This document shows, in pieces, positions 1 through 10,408 of a DNA stretch of 64,000 nt. This stretch comes from Kumtagia ephedrae. Lineage in GTDB: Bacteria; Pseudomonadota; Alphaproteobacteria; Rhizobiales; Rhizobiaceae. Position 1 is the first letter of the stretch. The number at the start of each line of letters is the position of its first letter. The stretch covers positions 1 to 64,000 of the forward strand of contig NZ_PXYK01000028.1 of the NCBI RefSeq assembly GCF_003012745.1, in the 5' to 3' direction. Under the pieces are notes generated by a model. That model had not been told where the DNA came from. It saw only the letters and a program-made list of their open reading frames with translations, and did not search any database. A program made the translations under genes and the position numbers.

Positions 1-115
1 AATCAACGCGCCCGACCGGGCTGCGCAACCCCGACCAGCTCTACCCGGTCGGGCGCTCAACGTCGTGCACCAAAAGGGGGTCAAAATTGGACGCCGATCC
101 GGGGTCAGTTTTGCA
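1..115. mobile_element. End fragment of an IS21-like insertion sequence
   Basis: The edge at base 115 reads (outward to inward on the minus strand) TGCAAAACTGACCCC, followed about 20 bases further in by the related block CAATTTTGACCCCC. A terminal TG...CA and repeated GGGTCA-TTTTG blocks near the tip are typical of IS21-family ends. A perfect 12-bp inverted repeat (9-20 and 44-55) lies just inside and could protect or terminate the element's transcript. The transposase genes would lie to the left, outside the window. The family assignment rests on the end pattern only. Confidence 0.6.
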
Positions 116-1345
116 AGCCGTTTGACAATCAAACGCGTCAGGTGGAGTCTCCCGCTTTGCATAAGCGTCTTCCGGATCGATCTTTTCGGGTACCGGGTCT
201 GAGTCGAGGCAGAAGCACTCGAAGGGATCAACGAACAGACGTTCTTCCTGATCCCAGCGCCCGATGTAGTTAGGCTTAGCATACCTTCGGTAAGGATCGA
301 ATACGCAAAGCCAAGATGCGGGCGGGACTGGTTCAGCGTCGGTGAATCTTCGTAGTCCCTCGATGGTCGAAACCACATGCGCCACCTGTCCACGCTCATG
401 AGGTTGCAGCTTGGCCGGGTTGCCTCCGGCCATTGAAACGACTTTACAAGTCCATGCGTCCGGGTCGTCCGCGCGGGCGGCCCATGCTTCCAGCGTACTC
501 CATAGCATTGCGTGCCCTTCGGCGCTGCCATAGGCAATCGGCGTAACCCCTTTGTGGCTCCACCGAAGATTCCCATAGTTCGAATCTCCCGCCTGAAAGG
601 CGTAGACACCTTCCATCGGGCCGTTTGCGCGGTTCAACGCCTCCAAGAGATATTGCACGGGAGGATCATCTGCCGAGTATCCGATGAATACGACGAAGTA
701 CCGGCTCAACAAGTCTTTGACGAATAAAGTTGCCCAGCCGTCTGACAAGTAGGCTCTACCGAACTCAGAACTGGATAGAACGAAGCCGTCGCCATCAGCG
801 CCGTCGCCAAGTGCGTTCATCTTTCCATGGAGGTAGACTACTCCGTTGAAGTCCGTTGCACGAGCTGGGCTAGGAAGGTTCGGTGGAAGGAAGCTGCGTA
901 AACCTGGACGGCATCCGTCGAAGAGTCGATCGAAGTTTGTCGTAACTATGCGAACAATACCCTCGCGCGTGGTCGCTAGCCTTACAAGCGTCTCATGAGC
1001 GCTTGTATCCGCTACTTGACGAGGTGTCAGTGCCCTTGCGACCGCTGCTTCGATGTCGCGAGGGAGGAAGTCCCGCTCCAAGAGGCCAAAGATTCGGTCA
1101 GCCGAGATCAACCCATCGACACCCGTGCGCCGTGCGACCTCTGCGACCTCCGAAATGATCTTCCTTGCTGGATCGTCCGGCTTTACACCAAGCGCATGCG
1201 TTACCGCGGTCGCCAGCCCGAAGAAGTCGGGGAGATTAGCTTTGGCGCGCGAAACGCCAGCGCCGCAAAAAAAAATGACGCGCCCCTGATCTCGCGCAAG
1301 CAATAGTTCGTCGGGAATGGAAGGGCCGCCTGCAATGAAGCGCAT
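41..1345 (-). CDS. SIR2-like domain protein, 3' end replaced by an insertion sequence
   Basis: The N-terminal 300 residues form a SIR2_2-type fold: a GAGVS nucleotide-binding loop (about residues 28-32 from this start), TTNFD (about 135-139), LHGK with the candidate catalytic His (about 174) and a GYSADDPP motif (about 223-230). Such SIR2-like proteins act as NAD-consuming effectors in several anti-phage systems, and members with this GYSxDDPP motif are usually much longer. Here the last 30 or so codons lie inside the IS21-like end at 1-115, so the native C-terminal region is lost. The ATG at 1345 has GGGAG upstream; a TTG 15 bases earlier is possible. The domain call is firm. A defence role is inference, and the gene is probably inactive. 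Confidence 0.75.
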   Translation of the reverse strand: MRFIAGGPSIPDELLLARDQGRVIFFCGAGVSRAKANLPDFFGLATAVTHALGVKPDDPARKIISEVAEVARRTGVDGLISADRIFGLLERDFLPRDIEAAVARALTPRQVADTSAHETLVRLATTREGIVRIVTTNFDRLFDGCRPGLRSFLPPNLPSPARATDFNGVVYLHGKMNALGDGADGDGFVLSSSEFGRAYLSDGWATLFVKDLLSRYFVVFIGYSADDPPVQYLLEALNRANGPMEGVYAFQAGDSNYGNLRWSHKGVTPIAYGSAEGHAMLWSTLEAWAARADDPDAWTCKVVSMAGGNPAKLQPHERGQVAHVVSTIEGLRRFTDAEPVPPASWLCVFDPYRRYAKPNYIGRWDQEERLFVDPFECFCLDSDPVPEKIDPEDAYAKRETPPDAFDCQTACKTDPGSASNFDPLLVHDVERPTG

Positions 1346-1440
1346 GTGTTTCTCCCACAAAGTTCAACAAGCAACTTTGCTCGCAGCGTTGCCTCTGCCA
1401 AGACTGCTGCCTGGGTTCTCCTCCATTTATCGCAGCGACA

Positions 1441-1590
1441 ATGCCGGCGGCGGCTCGCCAACATCATCGCCGAGGCAAAAGGCTCTATGAGCGGCTGGTG
1501 CCGCAGATGGACGGCTTTCTGCCGGAGGACGAGGCGGCGCAGCTCTGCTTCGCGTTCGAGGCGGAGGTGAAGCGGCTGAAGGCGGCGTAG
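1441..1590 (+). pseudogene. Relic of a small gene, C-terminal part readable
   Basis: Reading from about 1474 gives a protein-like C-terminus that ends in ...EAEVKRLKAA and a TAG at 1588-1590. It is acidic, then amphipathic, unlike the arginine-rich shadow frames around it. Upstream, the protein-like reading continues in a different frame (RLANIIAE at about 1450-1473), which suggests a one-base frameshift. I do not recognise the family. It lies between the SIR2 gene and pyrG and may be an original resident of this locus, damaged when the left-hand region was rearranged. Confidence 0.35.
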
Positions 1591-1655
1591 CGCCGCGAGC
1601 TTTGCTCTGCCATGGTACCCGGCACCACCCCCACCCCGATCCGCTGCGCGGATCG

Positions 1656-1678
1656 ACCCTCCCCACAAGGGGGAGGGT
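1656..1678. repeat. GC-rich palindromic interspersed repeat, short copy
   Basis: ACCCTCCCCACAAGGGGGAGGGT is a near-perfect palindrome. It is related to the longer copies at 35112-35252 and 52035-52128, which share the CCCTCCCC...AAGGGGGAGGG core. It sits just downstream of the pyrG stop, so the transcript could fold there. Confidence 0.6.
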
Positions 1679-1691
1679 AAGGCGCAGCCCC

Positions 1692-3332
<1,641 letters not shown>

Positions 3333-3428
3333 TTAGCTGGGGCGGTCCGATTCCGCCAGAAAAAAATCAGGCCCTGGCCGAATAATCCCCGGCGGGCCCC
3401 GCTCGATATAGGATTTTGCGCCCAAAAC

Positions 3429-3456
3429 AAAAGGGCCGGCGCGGGCCGGCCCTTTA
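3429..3456 (-). terminator. Intrinsic terminator downstream of the L,D-transpeptidase gene
   Basis: On the minus strand an 8-bp GC stem (GGGCCGGC/GCCGGCCC, 4-base loop) is followed by TTTTG-TTTT. It lies between the transpeptidase stop (3474) and the pyrG start (3320), so pyrG probably has its own promoter at 3320-3430. Confidence 0.8.
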
Positions 3457-3473
3457 TTGCGTGGCGCGTGGGA

Positions 3474-4676
3474 TCAGAGCACGACGACCGGCGTGCCCGG
3501 GCGGACGCGGTTGTAGAGGTCGATGACGTGCTCGTTGGTCATGCGAAAGCAGCCATTGGAGGCGTTGGTGCCGATCGACTGCGGCGCGATGGTGCCGTGG
3601 ATGCGCAGATAGGTGTCCTGCTTGCCGCTGTAGAGATAGATGGCGCGGGCGCCGAGCGGGTTCTGGCCGCCGCCGGGCATGCCGTCCTTGTACTGGCCGT
3701 ATTTCCTCGGCTCGCGCTGCTGCATCTCCTTGGTCGGGATCCAGCGCGGCCATTCCTGCTTGTCGCCGACCGTCACCCGGCCCTTGTATTGCAGGCCCTC
3801 GCGGCCGACGGCGATGCCGTAGCGCCGCGCGGTGCCGGCCGATTCGACGAGGTAGAGGAAGTGGTTGGCGGTATCGACGACGATGGTGCCGCGGGGATAG
3901 CCGGAGAAGGCGACGGTCTGCGCCTCGTATTCGGGGCGCAGCTTGAAGCGGCCCTTGGTCTGCTGCTTCTGCTCCAGCACCGAATCGAGGGCGCGGGTCT
4001 CGGGCAAAAGGTTGGTGCCGGCCGGCTCGTCGCCGAACAGGACCTGGAAGAAGCCGGACTGCGGGTTGCCGACCTCGCCGCTGCGCAGCTCGCCATTGTT
4101 GCCGCTGCGCACCACGGTCTCGGCGCCGACGGCGGCCGCCTTCTGCGCGGCGATGCGCTCGGCGGTCAGCCCGGTGACCGGCTTGGCGCTGCGCAGGGCG
4201 ACCGGCTGGGACTGCTCGGGCTCGGGCTTGCGCTCGTCGCCGAACAAGATGCGGAATGTGCTCCTCTTCGGCTGCTCGGCCACCGCCACCTCGGCGGCCT
4301 TGCCCTTCTTGCCGGGCTTCTCCTTGGCCGCTGCCCCCCTGGCCGTCTCCTTCGAGCCCAGGAAGGCGGTGCGGCGGGCGTCCGCGTCGGCCTTGGCCTT
4401 GGCGCGCATGGCGGCGAGCTTTGCCTGGCGCTGCTTCTCGAGTGCTTCCTGCCGCGCCTTGGCCTTCTCCTGGGCGGCGAGCGCCTTCTCCTCCTCGGTC
4501 TGGCCGGCCTTCTTCCTGGCGACGACCTTCTTCTTGGCCGAAGTCCTGGCTTCGGCGGTTTTCTTCTTGGCCTGGACGACCGTGGATTTCTGCGGCTTGG
4601 CCGGTTCGGCAAGGGCCGGCGTGGCCATGCCCAACGCGGCACAGAGGCCCAACAGCAGGAGACTGCGAGGTAGCAT
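3474..4676 (-). CDS. L,D-transpeptidase (YkuD/ErfK family), exported
   Basis: A 400-residue precursor with a clear signal peptide (hydrophobic residues 6-20, cleavage near ALA-EP at 23-24). A long Lys/Ala-rich, probably coiled, linker runs over residues 25-150. The YkuD catalytic domain occupies about 255-400, with H360 (HGT) and the nucleophile in SNGCFRM (C376, R378). The family forms 3-3 peptidoglycan crosslinks or attaches proteins to peptidoglycan in the periplasm. Rhizobia rely heavily on such crosslinks. The gene has its own terminator at 3429-3456. Family and export are clear; the exact substrate is not. Confidence 0.9.
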   Translation of the reverse strand: MLPRSLLLLGLCAALGMATPALAEPAKPQKSTVVQAKKKTAEARTSAKKKVVARKKAGQTEEEKALAAQEKAKARQEALEKQRQAKLAAMRAKAKADADARRTAFLGSKETARGAAAKEKPGKKGKAAEVAVAEQPKRSTFRILFGDERKPEPEQSQPVALRSAKPVTGLTAERIAAQKAAAVGAETVVRSGNNGELRSGEVGNPQSGFFQVLFGDEPAGTNLLPETRALDSVLEQKQQTKGRFKLRPEYEAQTVAFSGYPRGTIVVDTANHFLYLVESAGTARRYGIAVGREGLQYKGRVTVGDKQEWPRWIPTKEMQQREPRKYGQYKDGMPGGGQNPLGARAIYLYSGKQDTYLRIHGTIAPQSIGTNASNGCFRMTNEHVIDLYNRVRPGTPVVVL

Positions 4677-4875
4677 GCTAATATCCCGAAAACGTAATGC
4701 GCCCGGCGCTCAGACGAGCGGCATTTCCGCTTCGCCCCCCATCATGGCGGCCGTGGACGCGTTATAAGCGCAAATTCCGGGCCTGCTCAAGGCGCCGCGC
4801 GGTGCCGGCGAGATCGATTCCGCGTGATCACGGCGGCATTTAGCCGGGGTGTGATCAAAGAAGCACAGCTTATGG

Positions 4876-5448
4876 TTACTGATTCGGAACCTGCGGCTGC
4901 GCCGGCTGGGCAGGCGCCGGCTCGGCGGCCGGCGGGGTCGCGGTGGTGCCGTCGGCGGCGGGCGGGGTCACCGGCGTGGCGACGGGCGGCGTGGCCTGCT
5001 CGCCGGCGGGCGGCGTGGCGGAGCCTTCGCTCGGGGCCGCCTCGGGAGCCGTCGGAGCCGTCGGGATTGCCGGAGCGGGCGCATCGGCGCCGGGAGCCGG
5101 GGCAGGGGTGTCGCCGGCAGGCGCCGCCGGGGCAGGAACGTCGGAGGATCCGCCGAGCTGGTCGAGCACGCCGGCGCCGCCCTGTCCCTGGGTGGTCGGC
5201 ACGCGGTCGAGGATGTCGATCGGCCGCTCGCCGTAGCGGGCGATCAGCGACAGGCCGAGCGAGGTGACGAAGAAGGCCGCCGCCAGGATCGCCGTGGTGC
5301 GCGTCAGCGCATTGGCCGCGCCGCGCGCCGTCATGAAGCCCGAGCCGCCGCCGATGCCGAGACCGCCGCCTTCCGAGCGCTGCAGAAGCACGACGCCGAC
5401 AAGAGCCAGAACGATCATCAGGTGGACGACGATAACGACGGTTTGCAT
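4876..5448 (-). CDS. secG: Preprotein translocase subunit SecG
   Basis: A 190-residue inner-membrane subunit of SecYEG. The N-terminal 75 residues hold the two transmembrane helices of SecG, separated by the conserved loop LLQRSEGGGLGIGGGSGFMTAR. The rest is a Pro/Ala/Thr-rich low-complexity tail, as often seen in rhizobial SecG. The ATG at 5448 is chosen because GGAG lies six bases upstream and the protein then begins at the first membrane helix; an in-frame extension of 20 residues to 5508 is less likely. tpiA, often next to secG in this order, is not seen. Confidence 0.92.
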   Translation of the reverse strand: MQTVVIVVHLMIVLALVGVVLLQRSEGGGLGIGGGSGFMTARGAANALTRTTAILAAAFFVTSLGLSLIARYGERPIDILDRVPTTQGQGGAGVLDQLGGSSDVPAPAAPAGDTPAPAPGADAPAPAIPTAPTAPEAAPSEGSATPPAGEQATPPVATPVTPPAADGTTATPPAAEPAPAQPAQPQVPNQ

Positions 5449-5741
5449 GACTTCTCCGGCGGATTCCAGGACGCGGACAGGCGCGCCCTGCCGAACGTGG
5501 CGGCTCAATACATGGCTTTCGCCGCATTTCCAAGCCCGAGGCCTATATGGGGCAGTGCCGGCGGGGGTGAAAGGGTTTTTTGACAGAAATGCCGCTTCGC
5601 GACCGCTCCATTCGCTTCAGGCGATAGTGGCGAGGGCTGATCATCGCCGGATGCCGGAACCACCGGTCCCCGGTTGTCCGCAAAGCCAAGGTTCGGCTAT
5701 GTTCGCGAAAGCCGAGGGAGCCAGCGAGGTCCGGTATATCG

Positions 5742-6098
5742 ATGCCGCCCGTGGATGCAGACACTACAGCATGGATTATCTGGATAATACTGATCCTATT
5801 CGCAGCGTATTTTACATACAACGAAGTGTACATAAAGCCAAGACTAATAAAGGAGATGGGGGGATGGGATTTGGTTGAAGCAGTGGTTGTCAATCGTATC
5901 CATTTGCCTGAAGATCCTCCGGCGTTTTCATATAGAGTAAGATACAGATATAAAGGTAAGGATTGCCATGCATTTGCCGACAATGATCTTAATATAAATA
6001 CCGTTGGCGTCGTTATCGGGCATAGGTTTTCTGTGAAAATTGATCCGAAAGATCACGGCAAGGTTGTGATTTTCGAGCGAAATTACCGGGAAAGGTGA
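5742..6098 (+). CDS. Small single-span membrane protein, unknown function
   Basis: A 118-residue protein with one N-terminal transmembrane helix (about residues 9-26, WIIWIILILFAAYFTY). A soluble domain of mostly beta-type sequence follows, ending in VVIFERNYRER. I do not recognise the family; the layout resembles DUF3592-like small membrane proteins, but this is a guess. The DNA is visibly richer in A+T than its neighbours and uses codons such as ATA and TTA/AAT rarely seen elsewhere here, which suggests recent acquisition. The stop lies four bases before the next gene. No strong ribosome site is visible. Confidence 0.6.
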   Translation: MPPVDADTTAWIIWIILILFAAYFTYNEVYIKPRLIKEMGGWDLVEAVVVNRIHLPEDPPAFSYRVRYRYKGKDCHAFADNDLNINTVGVVIGHRFSVKIDPKDHGKVVIFERNYRER

Positions 6099-6102
6099 CG
6101 AC

Positions 6103-7113
6103 ATGCCGTCCGATCTGTCGGAAAATCCGGCCCCCGCCCGCAACTTCCCCATCTTCGATCTCTCCCGCTTCGAGCAGGCCGATGCCGCCGGCCGCCGGGC
6201 CCTGGGCGCCGAGGTCGACGCCATCTGCCGCAGCACCGGCTTCCTGGCGATCTCCGGCCATTCGGTGCCGCGGCCGGTGATCGACGCCGTCTGGCGGAAG
6301 GCGCACGCCTTCTTCGACCTGCCTGCCGAGGTCAAGGAGAAGGCGAGGGCGCCTTATCCCGGCTATCCCTATGGCTATCTCGGCCCTGGCGTGGAAGCGC
6401 TGGCGAAGTCGAAGGGGCAGGACACGCCGCCCGACCTCAAGGAAAGTTTTAACGGCGGCCCGCTTTCCGTGCCGGAAGGGCTGGACGATGCCCAGGCGCT
6501 CGCCTTCTGCTATGCCGCGACGATCTGGCCGGAGGAGCCGGCGGGTTTCCGCGCGGCCTGGGAAGCCTATTACCGCGCCATGGAGGACCTTGCCGGCCGC
6601 ATCATGCGCGTCTTCGCGGCGGCGCTCGACCTGCGCGAAACCTTTTTCGACAAGACCATCGACCGTCCGGTCAGCGCCCTGCGCGCGCTCAACTATCCGC
6701 AGACGCATGTGGCGCCGCAGCCGGGGCAGTTGCGCGCCGGTGCCCATACCGACTACGGCAGCCTCACCATCCTGTTGCCGCAGCCCGGCTCGTCCGGCCT
6801 GCAGATATTCACGCCGGAAGGGGATTGGCGCGAGGTGCCGCCGCTCGACGGCGCCTTCGTCATCAACATCGGCGACCTGATGGCGCGCTGGACCAACGAC
6901 CGCTGGGTGTCGACGCTGCACCGCGTCGTCAATTCCGACGGCAGCGCGGCCCGCCGCCAGTCGCTCGCCTTCTTCCACCAGCCCAACTGGCACCAGGAGA
7001 TCGCCTGCATCCCGTCTTGCCTGGCGCCGGGCGAGAGCCCGCGCTACGAGCCGGTGTTTTCCGGGCCGTATCTGATGTCGAAGTTTCAGGCGACGGTGAA
7101 GCCGGCGGCGTGA
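6103..7113 (+). CDS. 2-oxoglutarate/Fe(II)-dependent dioxygenase, isopenicillin N synthase-like
   Basis: A 336-residue cytosolic enzyme of the DIOX_N plus 2OG-FeII_Oxy architecture. The iron triad is H215-x-D217 (AHTDYGS) and H273 (STLHRV), and R285-x-S287 (RRQS) would bind the 2-oxoglutarate carboxylate. The N-terminal block with FPIFDLSRF and GFLAISGH fits this family. Members hydroxylate or ring-close small molecules, including flavonoid-like compounds and amino acids; the substrate cannot be read from the sequence. It starts four bases after the small membrane protein and is followed by malic enzyme in convergent orientation. Confidence 0.88.
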   Translation: MPSDLSENPAPARNFPIFDLSRFEQADAAGRRALGAEVDAICRSTGFLAISGHSVPRPVIDAVWRKAHAFFDLPAEVKEKARAPYPGYPYGYLGPGVEALAKSKGQDTPPDLKESFNGGPLSVPEGLDDAQALAFCYAATIWPEEPAGFRAAWEAYYRAMEDLAGRIMRVFAAALDLRETFFDKTIDRPVSALRALNYPQTHVAPQPGQLRAGAHTDYGSLTILLPQPGSSGLQIFTPEGDWREVPPLDGAFVINIGDLMARWTNDRWVSTLHRVVNSDGSAARRQSLAFFHQPNWHQEIACIPSCLAPGESPRYEPVFSGPYLMSKFQATVKPAA

Positions 7114-7127
7114 GAGGTGGGCGGCCC

Positions 7128-9440
7128 TCAGCCCTCGGCCTTGCGCTGCGCCGCCTCCACCACCGCCAGCGCCGTCATGTTGACGATGCCGCGCGAGGTC
7201 ACCGAGGGGGTCAGGATGTGTGCCGGCCGGTCGGTGCCGAGCAGGATCGGGCCGACATGCAGCGCGTCCATCATCTGCTTGACCGTGGTCAGCGCGATGT
7301 TGGCGGCATCCAGATTGGGGAAGACCAGCAGGTTCGCCTCGCCCTTCAGCCGAGAATGCGGGTTGATGCGCTGGCGCAGCGCCTCCGACAGCGCGGAATC
7401 GGCGTGCATCTCGCCGTCGCATTCGAGGTCGGGCGCGCGGTCGCGCAGAATCTCGGCGGCCTGCCGCATCTTCAGTGCGCTGGGCGATTCGCGCGAGCCG
7501 AAGTTGGAGAAGGACAGCAGCGCCGCCTTCGGCTCGATGCCGAAGCGCCGTATCTCCTCGGCCGCGAGCATCGTCATCTCGGCGATCTCCTCGGCGGTCG
7601 GATCGACGGTGACGTAGGTGTCGGTGAAGAACACCACGCCGCGGCTGGAGATCAGCATCGACAGCGCCGAGAGGTCGCGGTCGGTGACGTCAGGGCGCGC
7701 GCCGATGAGCAGCGAGACGTGCCGAAGGTGCCGCGCGAACCGCCCCTCCAGGCCGCAGATCATGGCATCGGCCTCGTTGCGGCGCACCGCGAGCGCGGCG
7801 ATCACCGTCGCTTCCGTGCGCACCATGGTGCGCGCCGCCTCGGGCGTGATGCCGCGCCGGCCGCCCAGCTCGGTCAACAGGTCGACATAGTCGCGGTAGC
7901 GCGGATCGTCCTCGGGATTGATCAGTTCGAAATCGGTGCCGGGGCGGATGCGCAGGCCGTAACGCTTGAGGCGCACTTCCACGACGTTGGGACGGCCGAT
8001 GAGGATCGGCGTGGCGATCTCCTCGTCGATCACCACCTGGGCGGCGCGCAGCACGCGCTCGTCCTCGCCGTCGGCATAGATGACGCGCTTGGCGGGTGAG
8101 GTCTTGGCGGCGGAGAACACCGGCTTCATGACCAGGCCGGAGCGGAAGACGAAGCGGTTCAGCCGGTCGATATAGGCCGGGAAGTCGGCGATCGGGCGTG
8201 TCGCCACGCCGGTCTCGCAGGCCGCCCTGGCCACCGCCGGCGCGATGCGCAGGATGAGGCGCGGGTCGAAGGGCGAGGGGATCAGGAAGTCGGGGCCGAA
8301 GATCGGCGTCTCGCCCGAATAGGCGCGCGCCGCCACGTCCGACGGCTCCTCGCGGGCGAGTGCCGCGATGGCGCGCACCGCCGCCATCTTCATCTCCTCG
8401 TTGATGGCGCTGGCGCCGCAGTCCAGCGCCCCGCGGAAGATGTAGGGGAAGCACAGGACGTTGTTGACCTGGTTGGGGAAGTCCGAGCGGCCGGTGCAGA
8501 TCATGGCGTCGGGCCGCGCGGCGCGCGCCACCTCCGGCATGATCTCCGGCGTCGGGTTGGCGAGCGCCAGGACGAGCGGCTTCGGCGCCATGTGCTGGAG
8601 CAGTTCCGGCTTGAGCACGCCGGCCGCCGACAGGCCGAGGAAGACGTCGGCGCCGGCGATGACGTCGGCCAGCGTGCGCGCCTCGGTGTCCTTGACGTAG
8701 GGGTCCTTCCAGCGGTCCATCTCGTCGACGCGGCCCTTGTAGGCGACGCCGAAGCGGTCGGTGACCCAGATGTTCTCGACCTTGGCGCCGAGCGACACCA
8801 GCAGGTTGAGGCAGGCGAGCGCCGCGGCACCCGCGCCGGAGGTGACGATCTTGACGTCGGCGACGTTCTTGCCGGCGAACTCCAGCCCGTTGAGGATGGC
8901 CGCGGCGACGATGATGGCGGTGCCGTGCTGGTCGTCATGGAAGACCGGGATGCCCATACGCGCCTTCAGCCGCTCCTCGACCTCGAAGCATTCGGGCGCC
9001 TTGATGTCCTCTAGGTTGATGCCGCCGAAGGTCGGCTCGAGCGCGGCGACCGTCTCGACCATGCGGTCGATCTGCGGCGCGTCGATCTCGATGTCGAAGA
9101 CGTCGATGCCGGCGAACTTCTTGAACAGCACCGCCTTGCCTTCCATGACCGGCTTGGAGGCGAGCGGCCCGATATTGCCGAGGCCGAGCACGGCGCTGCC
9201 GTTGGAGATGACGGCGACCAGATTGGCGCGGCCGGTGTAGTCGGCGGCCGTCGCCGGGTCGTCACGGATGGCGAGGCAGGGCGCGGCGACGCCCGGCGAA
9301 TAAGCCAGCGCCAGATCGCGCTGGTTGCCGAGCGGTTTGGTCGCCTGGATCTCCAATTTGCCGGGGGTCGGATATTTGTGGAAGAAAAGTGCCGCTTCTT
9401 CGAGGTCCAAACGGGCCGACTTGCTGTTTTCGCTGCTCAT
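7128..9440 (-). CDS. maeB: Malic enzyme with C-terminal phosphotransacetylase-like domain
   Basis: A 770-residue protein, the usual size of the two-domain rhizobial enzymes (Dme/Tme). Residues 1-430 are the malic enzyme: [14 protein letters not shown] near the N-terminus, [13 protein letters not shown] for metal and substrate, and [13 protein letters not shown] as the dinucleotide fold. Residues 440-770 are the phosphate acetyltransferase-like domain, generally regulatory rather than catalytic. It decarboxylates malate to pyruvate, feeding acetyl-CoA from C4 acids. Whether it prefers NAD (dme) or NADP (tme) cannot be decided here, so maeB is used generically. Confidence 0.94.
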   Translation of the reverse strand: MSSENSKSARLDLEEAALFFHKYPTPGKLEIQATKPLGNQRDLALAYSPGVAAPCLAIRDDPATAADYTGRANLVAVISNGSAVLGLGNIGPLASKPVMEGKAVLFKKFAGIDVFDIEIDAPQIDRMVETVAALEPTFGGINLEDIKAPECFEVEERLKARMGIPVFHDDQHGTAIIVAAAILNGLEFAGKNVADVKIVTSGAGAAALACLNLLVSLGAKVENIWVTDRFGVAYKGRVDEMDRWKDPYVKDTEARTLADVIAGADVFLGLSAAGVLKPELLQHMAPKPLVLALANPTPEIMPEVARAARPDAMICTGRSDFPNQVNNVLCFPYIFRGALDCGASAINEEMKMAAVRAIAALAREEPSDVAARAYSGETPIFGPDFLIPSPFDPRLILRIAPAVARAACETGVATRPIADFPAYIDRLNRFVFRSGLVMKPVFSAAKTSPAKRVIYADGEDERVLRAAQVVIDEEIATPILIGRPNVVEVRLKRYGLRIRPGTDFELINPEDDPRYRDYVDLLTELGGRRGITPEAARTMVRTEATVIAALAVRRNEADAMICGLEGRFARHLRHVSLLIGARPDVTDRDLSALSMLISSRGVVFFTDTYVTVDPTAEEIAEMTMLAAEEIRRFGIEPKAALLSFSNFGSRESPSALKMRQAAEILRDRAPDLECDGEMHADSALSEALRQRINPHSRLKGEANLLVFPNLDAANIALTTVKQMMDALHVGPILLGTDRPAHILTPSVTSRGIVNMTALAVVEAAQRKAEG

Positions 9441-9505
9441 TCACGCGACCTTCGTTCTTTCCTGCGGAGTTTTTATCACCTTTTCGAGCGGTTTCCGCCC
9501 GTGCG

Positions 9506-10285
9506 TCAGAACGCGCTCACATAGAGCCCGCCGTCGACCGGTATGTTCTGCCCGGTCAGGTAGCCGGCATGGGCGGAGCACAGGAAGGCGCAGATCTGGC
9601 CGAATTCCTCCGGCGTTCCCAGCCGCCTGGCCGGTATGTCGGCGGCGAGCCGGGCCTTGCGCTCGCGCGCCGCGTCCGGGTCTTCCGGCACGCTCGGATC
9701 GTGCGGGCCGCGCAGCCGATCGGTATCAAGCTTTCCCGGCAACAGATTGTTTATGGTAACGTTTTTGTCGGCAACCCCGCGCGCGATGCCGGACAGGAAC
9801 GAGGTCAGGCCGGCCCGCGCCGCCGAGGAAAGGTCGAGCCCCTCGATCGGCACGTAGACCGACAGCGAGGTGATGTTGACGATGCGCCCGAAGCCGCGCG
9901 CCGCCATGCCGTCGACCACCGCCTGGATGAGCTCGAAGGGCGTCACGAGATTGCCGGTGATGCCCTGCAGGATGGCGGCGCGGTCGAGCTCGCGGAAATC
10001 GCGGCGCGGCGGACCGCCATTGTTGTTGACCAGGATGTCCGGCTCGGGGCAGGCGGCAAGCAGCTCGCGCTGCACGGCCGGATCGGAGACGTCACCTGAG
10101 ACTTCCGTCACACTGACCTGAAAACGCTCGCGAATCTCGGCAGCCGCCTGAATAAGGATTTTGGCGTCGCGGGCATTCATCACCAGGTCGACGCCGGCTT
10201 CCGCCAGCGCCATGGCGCAGCCCTTGCCCAGCCCCTTGCTCGATGCACAGACGATCGCCTTGCGTCCGCGAATGCCGAGATCCAT
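9506..10285 (-). CDS. SDR-family oxidoreductase lacking the usual YxxxK motif
   Basis: A 259-residue Rossmann protein. It has ASSKGLGKG for the cofactor loop (residues 14-22), NNNGGPP in place of the normal NNAG, and the C-terminal GQNIPVDGGLY of SDRs. After NITSLSVY the expected catalytic YxxxK is replaced by LSSAARAGL, so both Tyr and Lys are missing; a small SDR subgroup shares this. Activity may be altered or lost. The start at 10285 has GGAGG upstream; the reading frame extends far further upstream without meaning. It stands alone, divergent from the phosphoesterase gene. Confidence 0.85.
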   Translation of the reverse strand: MDLGIRGRKAIVCASSKGLGKGCAMALAEAGVDLVMNARDAKILIQAAAEIRERFQVSVTEVSGDVSDPAVQRELLAACPEPDILVNNNGGPPRRDFRELDRAAILQGITGNLVTPFELIQAVVDGMAARGFGRIVNITSLSVYVPIEGLDLSSAARAGLTSFLSGIARGVADKNVTINNLLPGKLDTDRLRGPHDPSVPEDPDAARERKARLAADIPARRLGTPEEFGQICAFLCSAHAGYLTGQNIPVDGGLYVSAF

Positions 10286-10408
10286 CTCGCCGTCCTCCGT
10301 TTGCGAAGGCGCGCACCCTATAGCGGGCCGCCGCGAAACCGCAACCGTCATACGGATGTAGCATGAATCTGGGCATTGCCGCTCCAGCAGAAACAGGAGC
10401 AGGCCGCC

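Noticed and set aside
9-55. Intrinsic terminator from the perfect 12-bp inverted repeat
   Set aside because: The loop is 23 bases and no T run follows on either strand.
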